In this document: positions 1-14,219 of the stretch, in pieces
How positions within the stretch are numbered: the stretch's first letter is position 1
Layout: every line of letters begins with the position of its first letter
Origin: Tremella fuciformis
Lineage: Eukaryota; Basidiomycota; Tremellomycetes; Tremellales; Tremellaceae
Direction of reading: 5' to 3'
Assembly: GCA_032768795.1 (NCBI GenBank)
Contig: CP136493.1
Span: forward strand, 1,426,001 to 1,490,000
Length of the DNA: 64,000 bases
Position numbers and translations under genes: made by a program
The notes under the pieces: generated by a model
Told to the model about the DNA's origin: nothing
Databases searched by the model: none
The model's input: only the letters and a program-made list of their open reading frames with translations

Positions 1-151
1 CGCCCGCACCAGTGATGACGACCGTCTTGCCCCTGCCCCCCTCGAGAAAGTCGGCGAGGTGCGCCGCGGCCAGCGTGGGGGAGAGGCGGGTGAGCGCGGT
101 GGGCGGGAGGCGCGGCGCGGGCGGGAGGGTCGGTATGGATATCCTGACCAT
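1..151 (-). CDS. Sirtuin (Sir2-family NAD-dependent deacylase), N-terminal fragment
   Basis: Only the first 50 codons are in the window; the gene runs off the left edge. Read on the minus strand from the ATG at 151-149, the peptide has a Pro/Arg-rich start, then an amphipathic stretch (LSPTLAAAHLADFLEGG), then GKTVVITGAG. That last motif is the Rossmann-fold NAD-binding start of Sir2 proteins, where GAG is followed by the invariant GIP/D region, not visible here. The short basic leader before the catalytic core resembles SIRT4/SIRT5-like mitochondrial sirtuins, but the class cannot be decided from this fragment. The gene is divergent from the lipid kinase at 405, with about 250 bp between the two starts. 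Another Rossmann protein such as a short-chain dehydrogenase is possible, though the spacing of the helix before TGAG fits sirtuins better. Confidence 0.7.
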   Translation of the reverse strand, partial: MVRISIPTLPPAPRLPPTALTRLSPTLAAAHLADFLEGGRGKTVVITGAG

Positions 152-404
152 CTCCCCCGTATGCTCGACAGAGGCGGGCAAAGATGAAGGTGAAGTCGAT
201 GGACGGGTTATCTTATCGATTTCATGGCCAAGCTAGAGTAACTTATTGTCGTCATCGATCGGCCTCCAACTTTGGTGTCGCCGAGCCTAAGTTACATAGC
301 TCGGCCTTGTGATATGGTGTCATCCAACGTATCATAGCCTTGCCTTTGACAAAGAACAAGAGCATGTCGACTCTGCATCTATCCTGCTACCGGCGGGACG
401 CAGC

Positions 405-1841
405 ATGAGCGATACACTGCACGTCGTCGTCAACCCCGCGGCGGGCGCCCGCCTCGCCCCGGAATGTACGACCCTGCTTTCTTTCTTCTCAGAGGACTCG
501 CTGATGAGCAGTCGTCGAGCAACATGTCGTCCCGCTTCTCAAGACTATAGGGCAGGACCACATTGTACACACGACCACTGCGCCCAGCCACGCAGGTCAG
601 CTTGCCCGCGAAATACTAGCGAGCGCCACCGACAGCGGCGGTGGCAAGAGCTTGAGGGTGAGGGTTGTGCTTGTCGGCGGAGACGGCACGACGCACGAGT
701 TTCTCGCTGGACTCTTGGACACGCAGGGCGAGCTGGCCGACGGGGCAAAGTGGGACTTGGCAGTGCTGCCGCTCGGCACGGTACGTCCCTACCCTCCTCA
801 CACCAGCCTCGTCACTCAGTAACTGAAGCACAGGCCAACGCGCTGTTTTACTCGCTCTTCCCCTCTCAGGCCGAAGCCGACGTGACGCTCGCACTCCCAG
901 ACAGGCTCAAGACAGCCGCCGAATCCCTCCAGGATGCCGACACAAGATACAAGCTCTCCTCGCTGCTGTCCCTGCTGTCCGGATCCACCTCAGCGGGCCG
1001 ACCGCTGCCTATAACACGCACGACCCTCTCGCGGTCGGACGGCAGCACCGCCGCCACCCTGCACTCGCACATCGTCCTCTCCACAAGCCTCCACGCCGCG
1101 CTGCTCTCCACGTCTGAGGAGCTGCGCGCCGAGTATCCCGGACTGGAGCGGTTCAAGATCGCCGCGGAGCGCAATGCGTCGGTTTTCTTCGACGCGCAAC
1201 TGGGGCTATTGGGCCCAGTGAGGCAGTACGACCCCCACTCGGCTACATTCAAAGAGCCATTCACCTTCGACAAGAATTCTCTGGAGCAAGAAGGAGGGAT
1301 CCTGCTGGAAGGCCCGTTCGCCTATGTGCTCACGACGACGTTGGCAGACCGCCTCGAGCCCGCCTTCCAAATCATGCCCACGCGCAGCGGCAGCGGTGGG
1401 GCTGGCGGCGATGATGCACGAGGTACGCTGGACATGATCGTCCTGCGCCCGCTGCGCGACCCGCGCGTCGCTTCGGCCATCAAGCAAGGCAGGCCCGAAG
1501 CAGAAGCAGAAGTTCGAGCGCTCTGGGCGAAACGGGCCTTCCAGGTCATCGGCGCGGCGTACGCCAATGGGGCGCATGTGAGGCGTACTTACCCGCTCGC
1601 CTCCGACGAGGAAGGGGTAGGGGCGACGGAGGATCTGGGCGAGGGACCAGTGGCCGTGGAAGTCTACCGCTGTGCCGGCTTCGAGTGGGCGCCGACGCCG
1701 TCTGAGCACAAGGGGGACGGAGAGAAGAACAGGATCGTCTGTGCGGATGGCGCGATACACCTGGTTCCTCCGGGCGGCAAGGCTCGGGCAGAGGTGCTGC
1801 GAGCTCCTAGCCAAGGAGGCTTCTACGTGTACGGCCCGTAG
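405..1841 (+). CDS. Diacylglycerol-kinase-fold lipid kinase (sphingoid-base/ceramide kinase-like)
   Basis: Three exons are inferred: 405-465, 509-780 and 834-1841, giving 446 aa. The N-terminus reads LHVVVNPAAG, the nucleotide-binding NPxxG of the DAGK catalytic domain. It is followed by VLVGGDGTTHEFL, the GGDGT signature, and by LPLGT joined across intron 2 to ANALFY, the GTxNA element. These three motifs in this order define the DAG/sphingosine kinase superfamily, which phosphorylates lipid alcohols with ATP. The C-terminal half (to GFYVYGP) would be the beta-sandwich substrate domain. The start at 405 was chosen because upstream in-frame Met codons give an unrelated leader. Intron 1 needs the acceptor at 507-508, since nearer AG sites bring in stop codons. 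The lipid substrate cannot be told from sequence; LCB kinase, ceramide kinase and mitochondrial acylglycerol kinase are all possible. Confidence 0.8.
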   Translation: MSDTLHVVVNPAAGARLAPECTTLLSFFSEDSLMSSRRATCRPASQDYRAGPHCTHDHCAQPRRSACPRNTSERHRQRRWQELEGEGCACRRRRHDARVSRWTLGHAGRAGRRGKVGLGSAAARHGTSLPSSHQPRHSVTEAQANALFYSLFPSQAEADVTLALPDRLKTAAESLQDADTRYKLSSLLSLLSGSTSAGRPLPITRTTLSRSDGSTAATLHSHIVLSTSLHAALLSTSEELRAEYPGLERFKIAAERNASVFFDAQLGLLGPVRQYDPHSATFKEPFTFDKNSLEQEGGILLEGPFAYVLTTTLADRLEPAFQIMPTRSGSGGAGGDDARGTLDMIVLRPLRDPRVASAIKQGRPEAEAEVRALWAKRAFQVIGAAYANGAHVRRTYPLASDEEGVGATEDLGEGPVAVEVYRCAGFEWAPTPSEHKGDGEKNRIVCADGAIHLVPPGGKARAEVLRAPSQGGFYVYGP

Positions 1842-2192
1842 CGTGGCCCAGCGTGAACTGACGACTTTGATGTTGTAGATAGACCATAGAGCCCATGGAG
1901 GGAGTACGAACAATGATGCATCTCTCGGACGCAGCGCACATGATCGTCTCACAATCTACACATGTCATCTCGTCCATGTCCAATGTCTCTGATTCTGATT
2001 GACTTTGCCTTGCTTTGACTTTGTGGTGTGGCGTCATCAAGCCAAGTTGCACATGCTGCAGCGGAAAGACGTATGCTATACAATGCGAAATCCGGAAGAT
2101 TGCGGTGACAGAAAGCTGGGGATGGGGATGCGGGGTATGCGACACGGCAGGTTGAGTGGGCCGGCGTCTAATCTTTCGCAAACGTGTAAGGT
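1842..2192. other. Convergent 3' flank between lipid kinase and PAK kinase
   Basis: This 351-bp stretch lies between two genes that end toward each other. No conserved reading frame, repeat or RNA gene is visible. It presumably holds both 3' UTRs. Confidence 0.5.
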
Positions 2193-5031
<2,839 letters not shown>

Positions 5032-6245
5032 GGTGGTGGAATGAGCCCTCGCGAGGTCGGCCGGAAGGGGCAGAGTCGCTGGAGGGGAGGTGAGAGAGGG
5101 ACGATGCCAGAGTTGGCCCGAGGCTTCCTTTCTCCTCTTTCGCCCTCTTTCCCTTTGGTCGTCTCGCACGCGTCGGCGACGATGATGACGCCAGATAGAG
5201 GTCCTCGGTGCTGTGGGAGCGATGTGATGATGTGATGCCGACGAGGATGCAAAAATGTGCAGACGATCCTGCCCTCGTTCCTCTAGTTTCTCTGGCCAGG
5301 GGTTGCGAGGTGTTGGTCGAGCAGCAGCGAGGCTCCTCTCGCAGTCTCTCGATAGTAGTTCTGAAACGAGAGACCTGCGCCCCGTGTGACCTATGCCCTC
5401 CTCCCCCTTGAGCGGATCAAGTCGGGTCTAGAGGGTTGCGCTATACGGCCCTCTGCGCTCTGACCCTTTGCTCCTAGTCGGACAGAAAGCAGAAAGAGCG
5501 TGGTGGTCGGAGGCAGTGTCGAGTGATGCGATCGGGAGGGGAGTTGATGCGTCGTGTTGGCAGTGGTGCAGAGAGGGAATGGGGGGATGTAGGGGCGAGT
5601 CGTGATGAAGTGTGATATGGGACGAGGAGGGAGTGGGTAGAAGAAATGAGGGTGCTCGGTGTATGCTAAGGAAAGGTAAACGGCCGATAACCTTGGAGGG
5701 GGGACGCGCGCCCAAACCTCGACTCGCGTTTCAGATAGACAACCTCGCTCGTTGTGGTCTGATCTGGTCTGATCGATGGAATGTCGGGTTGAAGCGGCGA
5801 TGAACAGAGGGGGCAGGGTGATGAAGAGGCTGTTCAGCCTACTCGAGTAGTAGTGCCAGAGTGGTCGTCGATGTCATTGAGGTAGGTATGCATGGGTCAT
5901 TGGGGGTCCATGGTGAGGGGCATCCCAAAGGGTTCGACCAGGGTTCGACCAGGGTCCTGGAACGTGACCAGAGTCTAATAGCCTGGCCATGGTGGGTCCC
6001 ATTACGGTGCGATTAGGGCACGATTAGGAAACCATTAGGGGATTAGGGGCATTAGGATCCCAAAGATCCACTAGCCCACGTGCCTGTCTCGATTACACCC
6101 ACCCTCGACTTTCCAGAACCAACTGTAATCACCCGGTGTTAACGGCATTACCCCTTCAAAGTCACAATGTGGCACTTGGCAGCACGCGACTGTCTTTACA
6201 ATGTAATGAACCGCCGACCACGTCTCGTCGCGCTATCACACTGAT
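5032..6245. other. Long divergent intergenic region, PAK kinase / RING protein
   Basis: About 1.2 kb separates the two starts. On the PAK sense strand 5100-5700 is strongly pyrimidine-rich (CTCTC/TCCC runs), as in long fungal 5' leaders or core promoters. No frame with coding character was found. At 5938-5959 the sequence ggttcgaccagg is directly repeated, and telomere-like units occur at 6011-6056. Confidence 0.5.
6011..6056 (+). repeat. Interstitial telomere-like TTAGG(G) cluster
   Basis: Five ATTAGG units lie in 46 bp, including two back-to-back ATTAGGGG units. Other units are separated by 4-6 bases. Fungal telomeres are TTAGGG-type (TTAGGGGG in Cryptococcus), so this is either an interstitial telomeric relic or a binding site for TTAGGG-repeat factors (Tbf1/Teb1-like). 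It is short and irregular. Confidence 0.5.
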
Positions 6246-7955
6246 ATGCCAACAGTCGGCTTCGAGTACCTGCCCGGCTTCCAAGCTGCCTCGTGCGCAG
6301 TATGCCACGCCTCGCTCTTCGAAGAGCGCAGCGAGTTCGGAGAAGACCTGGCAGTTGTAGCTCCCAGCGTCTGCGGTGAGCTGCATTCCCCTCTCGCCAC
6401 CCCGGGACGCTCTGACCCGCAGGCCACGCGGCGCACGAGCAGTGTCTGCAGCAATGGTTCGCCGCGCAGGAGAAGCGCTTCGTGGATAAGCACCGCAAGC
6501 CCGGCGGAGAGGCACCGCTCGGGTGTCCGACATGCAGGAAGGATTGCCGGCGCGAGCAGCACGAGGAGCCGGACCTGTTACGCCTCTATGTCACGCTCAG
6601 CGACGTCCGATACATGCCGCCCGCGACGACGCCATCGCAACACACTTCGCAGAATCTGGACCTGGCGAGACGGGCCAAAGTAGTGGCGGAGGATGCGGTA
6701 GACCTGGAGGCAGACGCATCTTACGAGACGGTCATCGATGTTCATCTCCGGGGATCTGCAGTTGCTGCCGATCTAACCAAGGCGTCAGAAGCGTCTGTTC
6801 GGGCGCTGCAGGTGCGCATGGAGAGCGCGCATGTCGAATAGCTCTGACGGTCAGACACACGTGGACCGCCTCGAACAGGCTCTGCGCGCGTTTCATCAAG
6901 CCGCTCAGGCGTATGAGCCCGTGACGCGCTTGGAGAAGCAGGTCGAGCGACAGGAGGACAAGATCTCACGACTGAAGGAACGCGTGCAGGCTTTGAATGT
7001 CGAGCGCGACCAGGTCAAAGCCGAGTTCGACCACTTTCGAGACGTCCTTGCCCCGCAAAAGTATAATCTGCTCCTAGCCACCGTCGCAGCCGAGAGCGAT
7101 GCGCGATGGGAGAAGAAGGTCATGGAAGAGCAAGTGAGGCGCCGGCAGGCTGTAGCGGATGCGGAAGCGGGCCGGAAGGCTTTTGCAACGGAAACCCAAT
7201 CACTCAAGGCGTGAGTGAGATCAGAGGGTGTGCAAGGGGCCATTCTAAGAAGCAGAAATATAGAAAGACTGACGCTTGAAAAGGCGGACCTGGAAAAAGA
7301 TCTCGCAACGCGTACGCGACAAGTGCGAAAGTACCAAGCTCAGGTGAATCTCGCGTCAAGAGTGTCGCCTGCACTCACTGATCTCCAGCACCAATCGAGG
7401 ACCGAGATGAAGGCCCGCTTAGAGGAGCTCGAGCAGGAGAATACGCGCTTACGCAGCCGGATCTCGACGCAAAGCGTCACGCCCAGTGTGCCGCGACAGC
7501 AAGCCCGCAGATTACTTTCAGAGTCCTCTCCTCCCGTATCGTTAGACAGCGACGAGGGAGAGCATGATTCTGGCTTGGTGGACGAGTCCATCGAGATCTT
7601 GTATCCGGACGCCTCGACGCAGAGCATACCCAGAATACCATCAGCCAAGCCTCGCGCTCATCCCACCGCACGGACATTCTCCTTTGATCTCGACACTCGA
7701 CAGTCGGACACTAGGTCCGTGGTCGACCTGACCTCACCAGCGAAGAAACCCAAGACAGATCTTGTGGCAGCGAAGGCTCGCTTGTTCCCGATCCCACTGG
7801 TCAAGCCGATCGCCGATCCGCTCAAGCGTATGCCGGTGAATGCGCCTGTCAAGTCGACCGAGACGGGGACTGCTCAGAGGCTAGGGCTGGCAGATAAGAA
7901 TGGGCGGCCGTTAATCGGCGCGATACACGCTGGCAAGGTGAAGAGGCGGGTCTAA
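6246..7955 (+). CDS. RING-H2 coiled-coil protein, TRAIP-like E3 ubiquitin ligase
   Basis: Four exons are inferred (6246-6375, 6423-6811, 6855-7210, 7250-7955), giving 526 aa. The N-terminal RING has Cys17, Cys20, Cys43, His45, His48, Cys51, Cys78 and Cys81. The block GHAAHEQCLQQWF is restored only when intron 1 is removed. A long heptad-rich coiled coil follows at about 170-330 (for example RLEKQVERQEDKISRLKERV), then a disordered acidic/Ser-rich tail ending in GAIHAGKVKRRV. RING-H2 plus coiled coil with a GHxxHxQCLxxWF core resembles TRAIP/NOPO, a replication-stress E3. Other RING coiled-coil E3s are possible. The spacing of 26 residues before the last Cys pair is longer than in animal TRAIP. 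Confidence 0.72.
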
Positions 7956-8076
7956 CACAGTGTTGTATGCTTGTAGCGACAGGTGATGTGACATACATGT
8001 ATGTCACGGATCGGGCCACAACACACAGAATCGTCGTATACTCATTATGAATCCTCATTTCCGGCGCTGACAGAGG

Positions 8077-10569
8077 CTAATCCTTCGTGCGTCCACCATA
8101 TCGCGTGATATCGAACCCAAGACCCATATCGTCCTCATCGTCCTTCTCGTCCCCGCCCTCCTCGTCCTCCTCCTTTTCGTCGTCAAAGCGCTCCAGACCG
8201 CCGGGGAGGAACAGCCCGCTCTCGTCGTCCTCGTCCGCTCCGGGCTCGCCAAACGAGGGTATACTGCGCAGGGCATCGTAGTTGACCCTCGTGGAGAACT
8301 TCTTCTCGCTCGCGATACCCTGTATAGCCTCCCGGGCGCTCTTGTACGGCGTCTTGCGCGGCCCAGGGCGTTTGCGCTTGACCTTGGGCCGGAAGCCGCC
8401 AGCGCCGTGCGCCTCGGCTTCGGCTTCAGCGCGCTTGGCCGCTCGTTTCTCCTGCCGGACTACATGTCAGCATGTTCCTCCGCCCCTGCGTTCTGCCTGG
8501 ACGCACCCTTCTCTTCCTCCAGCCACTTGCCATTACTGCTCAGCCACATGCGCGCCCGCGTGTCCCGCTCGTCCTCCTCCATGACCCAGTACCGATCCAG
8601 CTCATCGTCGTCGATATCCGGAAACGTCTCCTCCTTGACCTTGGCCCCGAGCTCCCGCGCCCTGTGGGCGCCCTCGACGAGCGTCATTTCTTGTATGACC
8701 TCGCGCGGATCGCGGCCCTTGAGCCACTCGCGTATCCGCGTGCCGACGTCTTGCTTGGTGAGCTGCAGAAGCCGTACGTCTTCCGCAAAGTACGTCTCTT
8801 CGAGGTAGTGGATCATCGCCGGCTCGTCGTCCCACTCGGTGAATGCTCTTCGGGCGGGTTTGCGCTCCGCCAAGGGGCTGGAAGCGGGGTTGAAGCCTTC
8901 TTCTTTCTCCCCCAGCTCGCCAATCTCGTCGTCTTCCTTTCCCTCATCTCCGATCCCGTCTTCGTCGTCGTCGGCTCGGCGTCGCTTGCCTGAGGCTTTC
9001 AGTAGCTCGGGATCGAGGCCGGGGTCAACGAATGTCGCTTGAGTCGACATCGATGCGGGGTTGACAAGAGTCGACGACAGGGATGCGGGAGGCATGCTGG
9101 ACCGCAAAAACGAGCTGCGTTCGCGCTGCCACTCGGCCTGCGCTGCTTTCGGGTCGTCCCCTGCCGCATCGAGCTCTCTCCGGTAGTCCCCAGCGTTCAT
9201 TGGCTCGAGATTGTCGTCCTCCTCGTCCGCGGCCTGAGAGCCTTCCCCACCTTCCCCATATTCTTCCATGACCTGCCGCACGGCGGCTTCGGCCTCGGTA
9301 TCAAGCCCTTCCGGTAATGGCGTCCCCGCCTGACTCCCCTCCCCCGCCTGACTCCCCTCGGCGCGTTGACGAGCCAGCTCGGCTCTTCTCGCCTTTTCCT
9401 GCTGTCGCCTCTCTCGCTCTCGCTGCTCCTTGACAATCGGCGGCACCTCCTCATTGTCTTCTAGGAGCTCTTGCTCGGACATATTCCGGAACTCCTCGAC
9501 GGTCTTCTTCGCAATGCTCGTCTGTGCAAACTCTTTCAGCCGCTTCTGGATCGTCAAAGGCGAGGTCTTGACCACCTGCGCGACCTCGTCTGGTGTCCGG
9601 AGGAAGTTGTGCATCCGGCCAGCGATGATCAGGCAGGCGCCGCATAGTCCAGCGGGCCGCCGACCTTGGGTCATCCAGTCTGCCGCGAATCGGCGGATCA
9701 GCTTGGACGCATCGGCGGCGATCGTGTTGGTCATGATGGCATTGGGGAATGAGAGTTTGTTGGCGAAACGCAGATTGTAGATGGCGGGGTCGACCTCTGG
9801 CATGGGCTCGGTGATGGATAGCGTGGAGCGTAATTTCATATATGTTCCTCCGAGCTCGTAGACGTTGATCTGAGATCAGCGATAATCGCGGTGGTCAAGA
9901 CGTGGATGGGCCTCACCGAGAGACGCTCGGAAAAGTCGATCAGCATCTTGGACTCCTTCTTCATGCGGCACTGCAAGTAGAGACAGCTCGCGACGATGTA
10001 CTCTGTCCGCCTGCCGCGGTTGAACTTGTTGTCGACAGCTATGCCAAACAAGCGTTGCGCGCCTTTGATCACGTTGGGCTCGATGTGCATGGCTTCGCCC
10101 ACAAGCCGGATACGCTGTTGACCTCGTCGGTCAGTATGTGTCGCCGTTGTGCGATCATGACGATAGGACAGCTCACCATCCTCCTTGATCTTGGCTGTAG
10201 ACTGGTGTCCCCCCGACCCCCTGATCCCCGCCACGCCAGCTATCCCATCAGCTTGCCAGCCTTTTGTTCTTGCCGACTCGGACGTACTGGCGAAATGCGA
10301 CACGAACGATCCCTGCACATGGACCCTACCGCCCGCAGACTCTGAGAAGCCTACTTCCGACACCAAGATGCCCTCTTCGACAATGGCGAAGCAGCTCTGA
10401 CACCTGTATCGTCAGTCAAGCTCGACTCGCCGCCACCAGTTACGGCCACTCACACAACATTGCCTGCGCCGTAGTCTGTGAGCAGGTCGGTCGAGTGGCA
10501 CTGCGGGCATCGTTTCTGTGCTGTGAGCCTCCCAACCCTCCTCTCGACCAGAGGATCACTCACGACCAT
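8077..10569 (-). CDS. BRF1: TFIIIB subunit Brf1 (RNA polymerase III initiation factor)
   Basis: Six exons are inferred (10569-10564, 10515-10454, 10403-10177, 10122-9917, 9869-8507, 8459-8077), giving 748 aa. The first coding exon is only ATGGTC. The N-terminal zinc ribbon has Cys5, Cys8, Cys24 and Cys27, with the last pair across an intron. Two cyclin-like TFIIB repeats follow, with GRRTEYIVASCLYLQCR in the first and GRRPAGLCGACLIIAGRM in the second. The C-terminal half carries Brf1 blocks: an FPDIDDDELDRY segment that in yeast contacts TBP/Bdp1, and a YKSAREAIQ ... VNYDALRSI block. The long tail is Glu/Asp/Arg-rich. Brf1 with TBP and Bdp1 recruits Pol III to tRNA and 5S genes. The gene is divergent from UBA2. 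Confidence 0.95.
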
Positions 10570-10978
10570 GGTGGACGCCCTCCACCGAACCCAAGAGCCA
10601 GGGATGTGAGCCACACAATATGATGCGAATTTGAGAGTTGAGCCGTTCTTGCATCTGCTGTGGCGAGAAGGGGTTAAGCGTCGGTCAAAGCTTGCGGGGC
10701 GGGGAGTAGGGTTTGATGAGACGGGGTTCGACTCGCGCTCGGATCGCTCTTCACGGAGGATTTTGTTGATTGATGGGACCTGAAAGAATATCTGATGAGG
10801 GATTTTTTCCATTTTGTGTATAGACAAGGGGAGATGTGGAGGGCGATCCAACCGTCGTCCAGGCTGACGCGACTTTTTATCGTCTTGACAACGCATCAAT
10901 TCGTTCTTTCACCATTACCAGCATCACCAAGAGGGGACGGCAAGAGGCGAGGCTTACCCGGCACGCCGACGAGTGATC
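10570..10978. promoter_or_regulatory. Shared divergent promoter region of BRF1 and UBA2
   Basis: This 409-bp gap separates two divergent starts and carries no coding signal. The half near UBA2 contains T-rich tracts (ttttttcc, ctttttatc). No specific operator was recognised. Confidence 0.5.
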
Positions 10979-13275
10979 ATGCCCCGCTCGACGCATACGG
11001 AAGCTCTTGTCGGGCCCGAGCTGTACAAGAAGATCAGAGAGACGCCGGTGCTGGTGGTCGGGGCAGGAGGGATAGGATGCGAGCTGCGTCAGTCCATCGA
11101 TGCCGCTCTCGTGGGATAATGCTGAGCCCACAGTCAAGAATCTGGTCCTAGTGGGCTTTGCCAACATCGAGATCGTGAGCTCAACCCCCCCCACTCTCGA
11201 GGCCTATGTTTGACGTATCAGATTGATCTGGACACCATCGACCTGTCCAACTTGAACCGCCAGTTCCTGTTCCGCAAGCCGGACATCTCAAAGTCCAAGG
11301 CTCTCGTGGCAGCCGCGACGGCACGCCACTTCAACCCCAGCTCGTCCATCAGCATCCACGCCCGACACGGGAACGTCAAGGAAGGGCAGAACGATCTCGA
11401 ATGGATCAAATCGTTCGGACTGGTGATGAACGCCCTGGACAATATGGATGCGAGGAAGCATGTGAACCGACTGTGTCAAGCTGGAGGCGTGCCAATGATC
11501 GAGTCGGGGACGGCGGGCTATGCCGGTCAGGTCACGCCAATACTGCGGGTGAGAGCTTCCCAGTCTGCTAGGAGGCACAAAGCTCATGAACAGGACAAGA
11601 CAGAGTGTTTCACGTGTATCGACAAACCTGTGCCCAAGTCTTTCCCCGTGTGCACCATCCGTGCTACGCCTAGCGAGCCGATACATTGTATCGTTTGGGC
11701 CAAGAGCTATCTCTTTGGCAAGCTGTTTGGCGAGGACGACGAGGCGGTGGACACGGAGGAGCTGGACAAGGCCAAGGAAAGCGGCGAGAACGCACAGGAA
11801 ATTGAGAATCTCAAGAAGGAGGCGGCAGCCTTCAGAGAAGTCAGACGGAATCTGGGAGAAGAGGACGGACCCCAAAGAGTATTCAAGAAGGTAAGCTCGT
11901 CCATCGCAAATTCTACCTGGCTCATGTCAGGTGTTTGAGGAAGACATCAACCGCCTGTTGGCTATGGACGATATGTGGAAGGTCCAAGGTAGGGTCAAGC
12001 CTGTCCCTCTCGACATTACAGCCATCACCAGCGGGACATTTGTTTCGCCGCCACTCCGTACCGCTGCGTCTACTCGCGCGCCCACTCGCGTCACATCGCC
12101 AGTACCACCCCAGGCCAACGGAGCAGCCCCAAATGGTCATGCGAATGGCACCCATGCGAACGGTAACGGCGCGAGCAGCAGCACGTCGTCTCGGGGTTTA
12201 CGAGATCAGCGGGAATTGAGCGTCAAGGACAATCTGGAGCTATTTGTGGACAGGTCAGCTTTCTCTCCATTGATAGAAGTCAGCTGATCATCCAGCTGTC
12301 GCAGATTGTCCGCCCGTGCAATCGCAAATCCGGACATCGTTCTTGCCTTTGACAAGGACGATGATGATACGCTAGACTTCGTCGTGGCCACTGCCAACCT
12401 ACGAGCTACCGCATATGGTATTCCGACTCGTACCCGTTTCCAGATCAAAGAGATGGCCGGCAATATCATTCCTGCCATCGCTACGACCAATGCCATTGTC
12501 GCCGGCCTGGTTGTCATGCAGGCCTTGAACCTGCTTCGGAACAACGTGGACGATGCCCGCGTCGTGTGGCTGCGCCCGGACCCGACAAAGCCTCTCCGAC
12601 CGGAAATACCCAGTGCGCCGAATTCGAAATGTGCCGTATGTCGGGACACATACGTGCAGTTCAAGGTCGACACGGCAAAATGTACCCTTGGTGATTTCGT
12701 GCAGAAGGTGGTGCAGGATTGGATAGGGGATGCTATCAAGCAGAACACGCCGGAGGAGCAGGACGAGGACGAGGAGACGGAATGGAGTATACTTGAAGGA
12801 GGAAGAGTTCTGGCAGATCCGGATTTCGACGACAATCATGGTCGAACCCTGGCGGACCTGGGGGTGGAACGGGGCAAGATGTTGACTTTGATGGACGAGG
12901 ACGAGAGATACCGGCCTATCCACTTTTGCGTATGCGCGGCGTAAGTCTCTCAAGTGGAAGCAGGCATTGTGCTGACGAATAAGGGATGATCAGGCATCTG
13001 GTAGCTTCGTCTTGCCTTCCGAACTCCCTAGCATCTCGCGACGGCCACCACCGCCCCTGCCCCAGCCAGAATCGTCCCCGGAGGTTGAGGATATCCAGCT
13101 CTCCACAGGACCTCATGCGCCGATCCCGCTCAAGTCTGGCAAGCGTGCCGCACCAGACGATGACGGGGACGTGGCCCTCGCAGCAGACACGAAGAGAAGA
13201 AAGGTGGAGCCAAATGGATCTGGGGAGGCGCAGGCGATTGTTGTGGATGACGATGATGATGTTGTCGCTCTCTAA
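10979..13275 (+). CDS. UBA2: SUMO-activating enzyme E1 catalytic subunit Uba2
   Basis: Seven exons are inferred (10979-11087, 11134-11174, 11222-11548, 11594-11890, 11931-12253, 12296-12940, 12984-13275), giving 677 aa. The N-terminal adenylation domain reads LVVGAGGIGCEL, then IDLDTIDLSNLNRQFLFR and GTAGYAGQV. A zinc-binding CFTC is followed by the active-site segment SFPVCTIRATP (Cys179), which forms the SUMO thioester. A second zinc CxxC (CAVC) and a ubiquitin-fold domain follow. The C-terminal tail (exon 7) is disordered with a basic KRRKVEP stretch and the acidic-hydrophobic end IVVDDDDDVVAL, resembling an NLS plus a SUMO-interacting motif. With Aos1 the protein activates SUMO and passes it to Ubc9 in the nucleus. 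Confidence 0.96.
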
Positions 13276-13359
13276 TCACTCATCTAGATGAAGTAGGAGT
13301 CATGCGCATAGTCTACTTGCATATCATGTACATACATCATCATGTCGTTTCAGGTCGTC

Positions 13360-14133
13360 TCATGACCGTCCTGAGCCCCACTCCAGCCAGTCCAGATCGG
13401 CTGCCACATCCTGCAGAACACGCATCAAGTCTGGCAATGTCGGCTCGCCCGGTTGAGGGATCGTCGGAACAGCTCTGCTGGGTTCGAGCTGGACGAGCCA
13501 AGGGGTCTTTCCCGACTCAGATCCTGGTGTCGTCTTCTCTGACAGGTCGATCTGCGCGATGGAAAGATGTAGCGTGCGATTGCCCATTCCCGACATGGGG
13601 AGGTGGAACAGCAGTCCTCGTCTGTCCACGGCATGAGAGAGTCTGCCATTCAATTGAACAACCTCGAGCTAACAAGTAGCTCCAACTTACCTGAAGCCCA
13701 AGTTGCGTATGAAGCTGTCGATCTCCCCCTCATCATTCACTCCTATGACATCCACCTCGACACAGGCGCGAACGGATACAGATGAGTACTCTCTGCCGCT
13801 AAGGGGTTGCGAGATGTATGCCAGTTCCCATTCGCCCTCCTCTGCCCCCTCTGCAATCTCGGCAGGTGGTGCAGAAGCACGCGCTTTGCCTCTGCCTTTG
13901 GGGGATAGATGATGTCGACAGCGCAAGATCCGTTGTTGGCCAGGGACCACGGGGTGCGTGGCGATGTATGTCGTGTCGCGTATCAGGAAGGGCTCGATGT
14001 GTACTGCCAGCAGCGACAGGCGAGCTACGGCGCGTGGATGCGCGTCGGACGGGAGGAGGGCATAGAGCGTCGGCAGCAGCGCCGCTGCGCTGGACATCCT
14101 GTTTGTTGATGGTGAGACGAAGAGGTGGGCCAT
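13360..14133 (-). CDS. Possible Mediator head subunit Med18
   Basis: Two exons are inferred (14133-13691 and 13621-13360), giving 234 aa. The predicted protein has a beta-rich body and a run IDSFIRNLGF that crosses the intron into RRGLLFHLPMSG and RTLHLSIAQI. In Med18 a similar helix-strand block (FIxxLGF...F) sits near the C-terminus, and size and layout agree. Identity elsewhere is low, so this is a family guess. The start at 14133 (MAHLFV) matches a typical first beta strand. The ATG at 14097 (MSSAAALLP) is an alternative. The gene is head-to-head with ATP11, with only 86 bp between the starts. If not Med18, it is an unassigned conserved protein. Confidence 0.45.
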
Positions 14134-14219
14134 CCAAAGAGGATGACCTCCACTTTGAGGATCGAAAAGTCGGAACTCCGCTTGGTGAGCTTGTCTCCAC
14201 CTCTCGACTCCCATCAGCC

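Noticed and set aside
12..236. Plus-strand ORF at the left edge
   Set aside because: It is antisense to the sirtuin start and has a biased Gly/Arg composition.
1206..1952. Long minus-strand ORF opposite the lipid kinase
   Set aside because: It mirrors a GC-rich coding exon and shows no family motif.
5938..5959. Repeated ggttcgacc as tRNA B boxes
   Set aside because: No A box, acceptor stem or cloverleaf can be formed around it.
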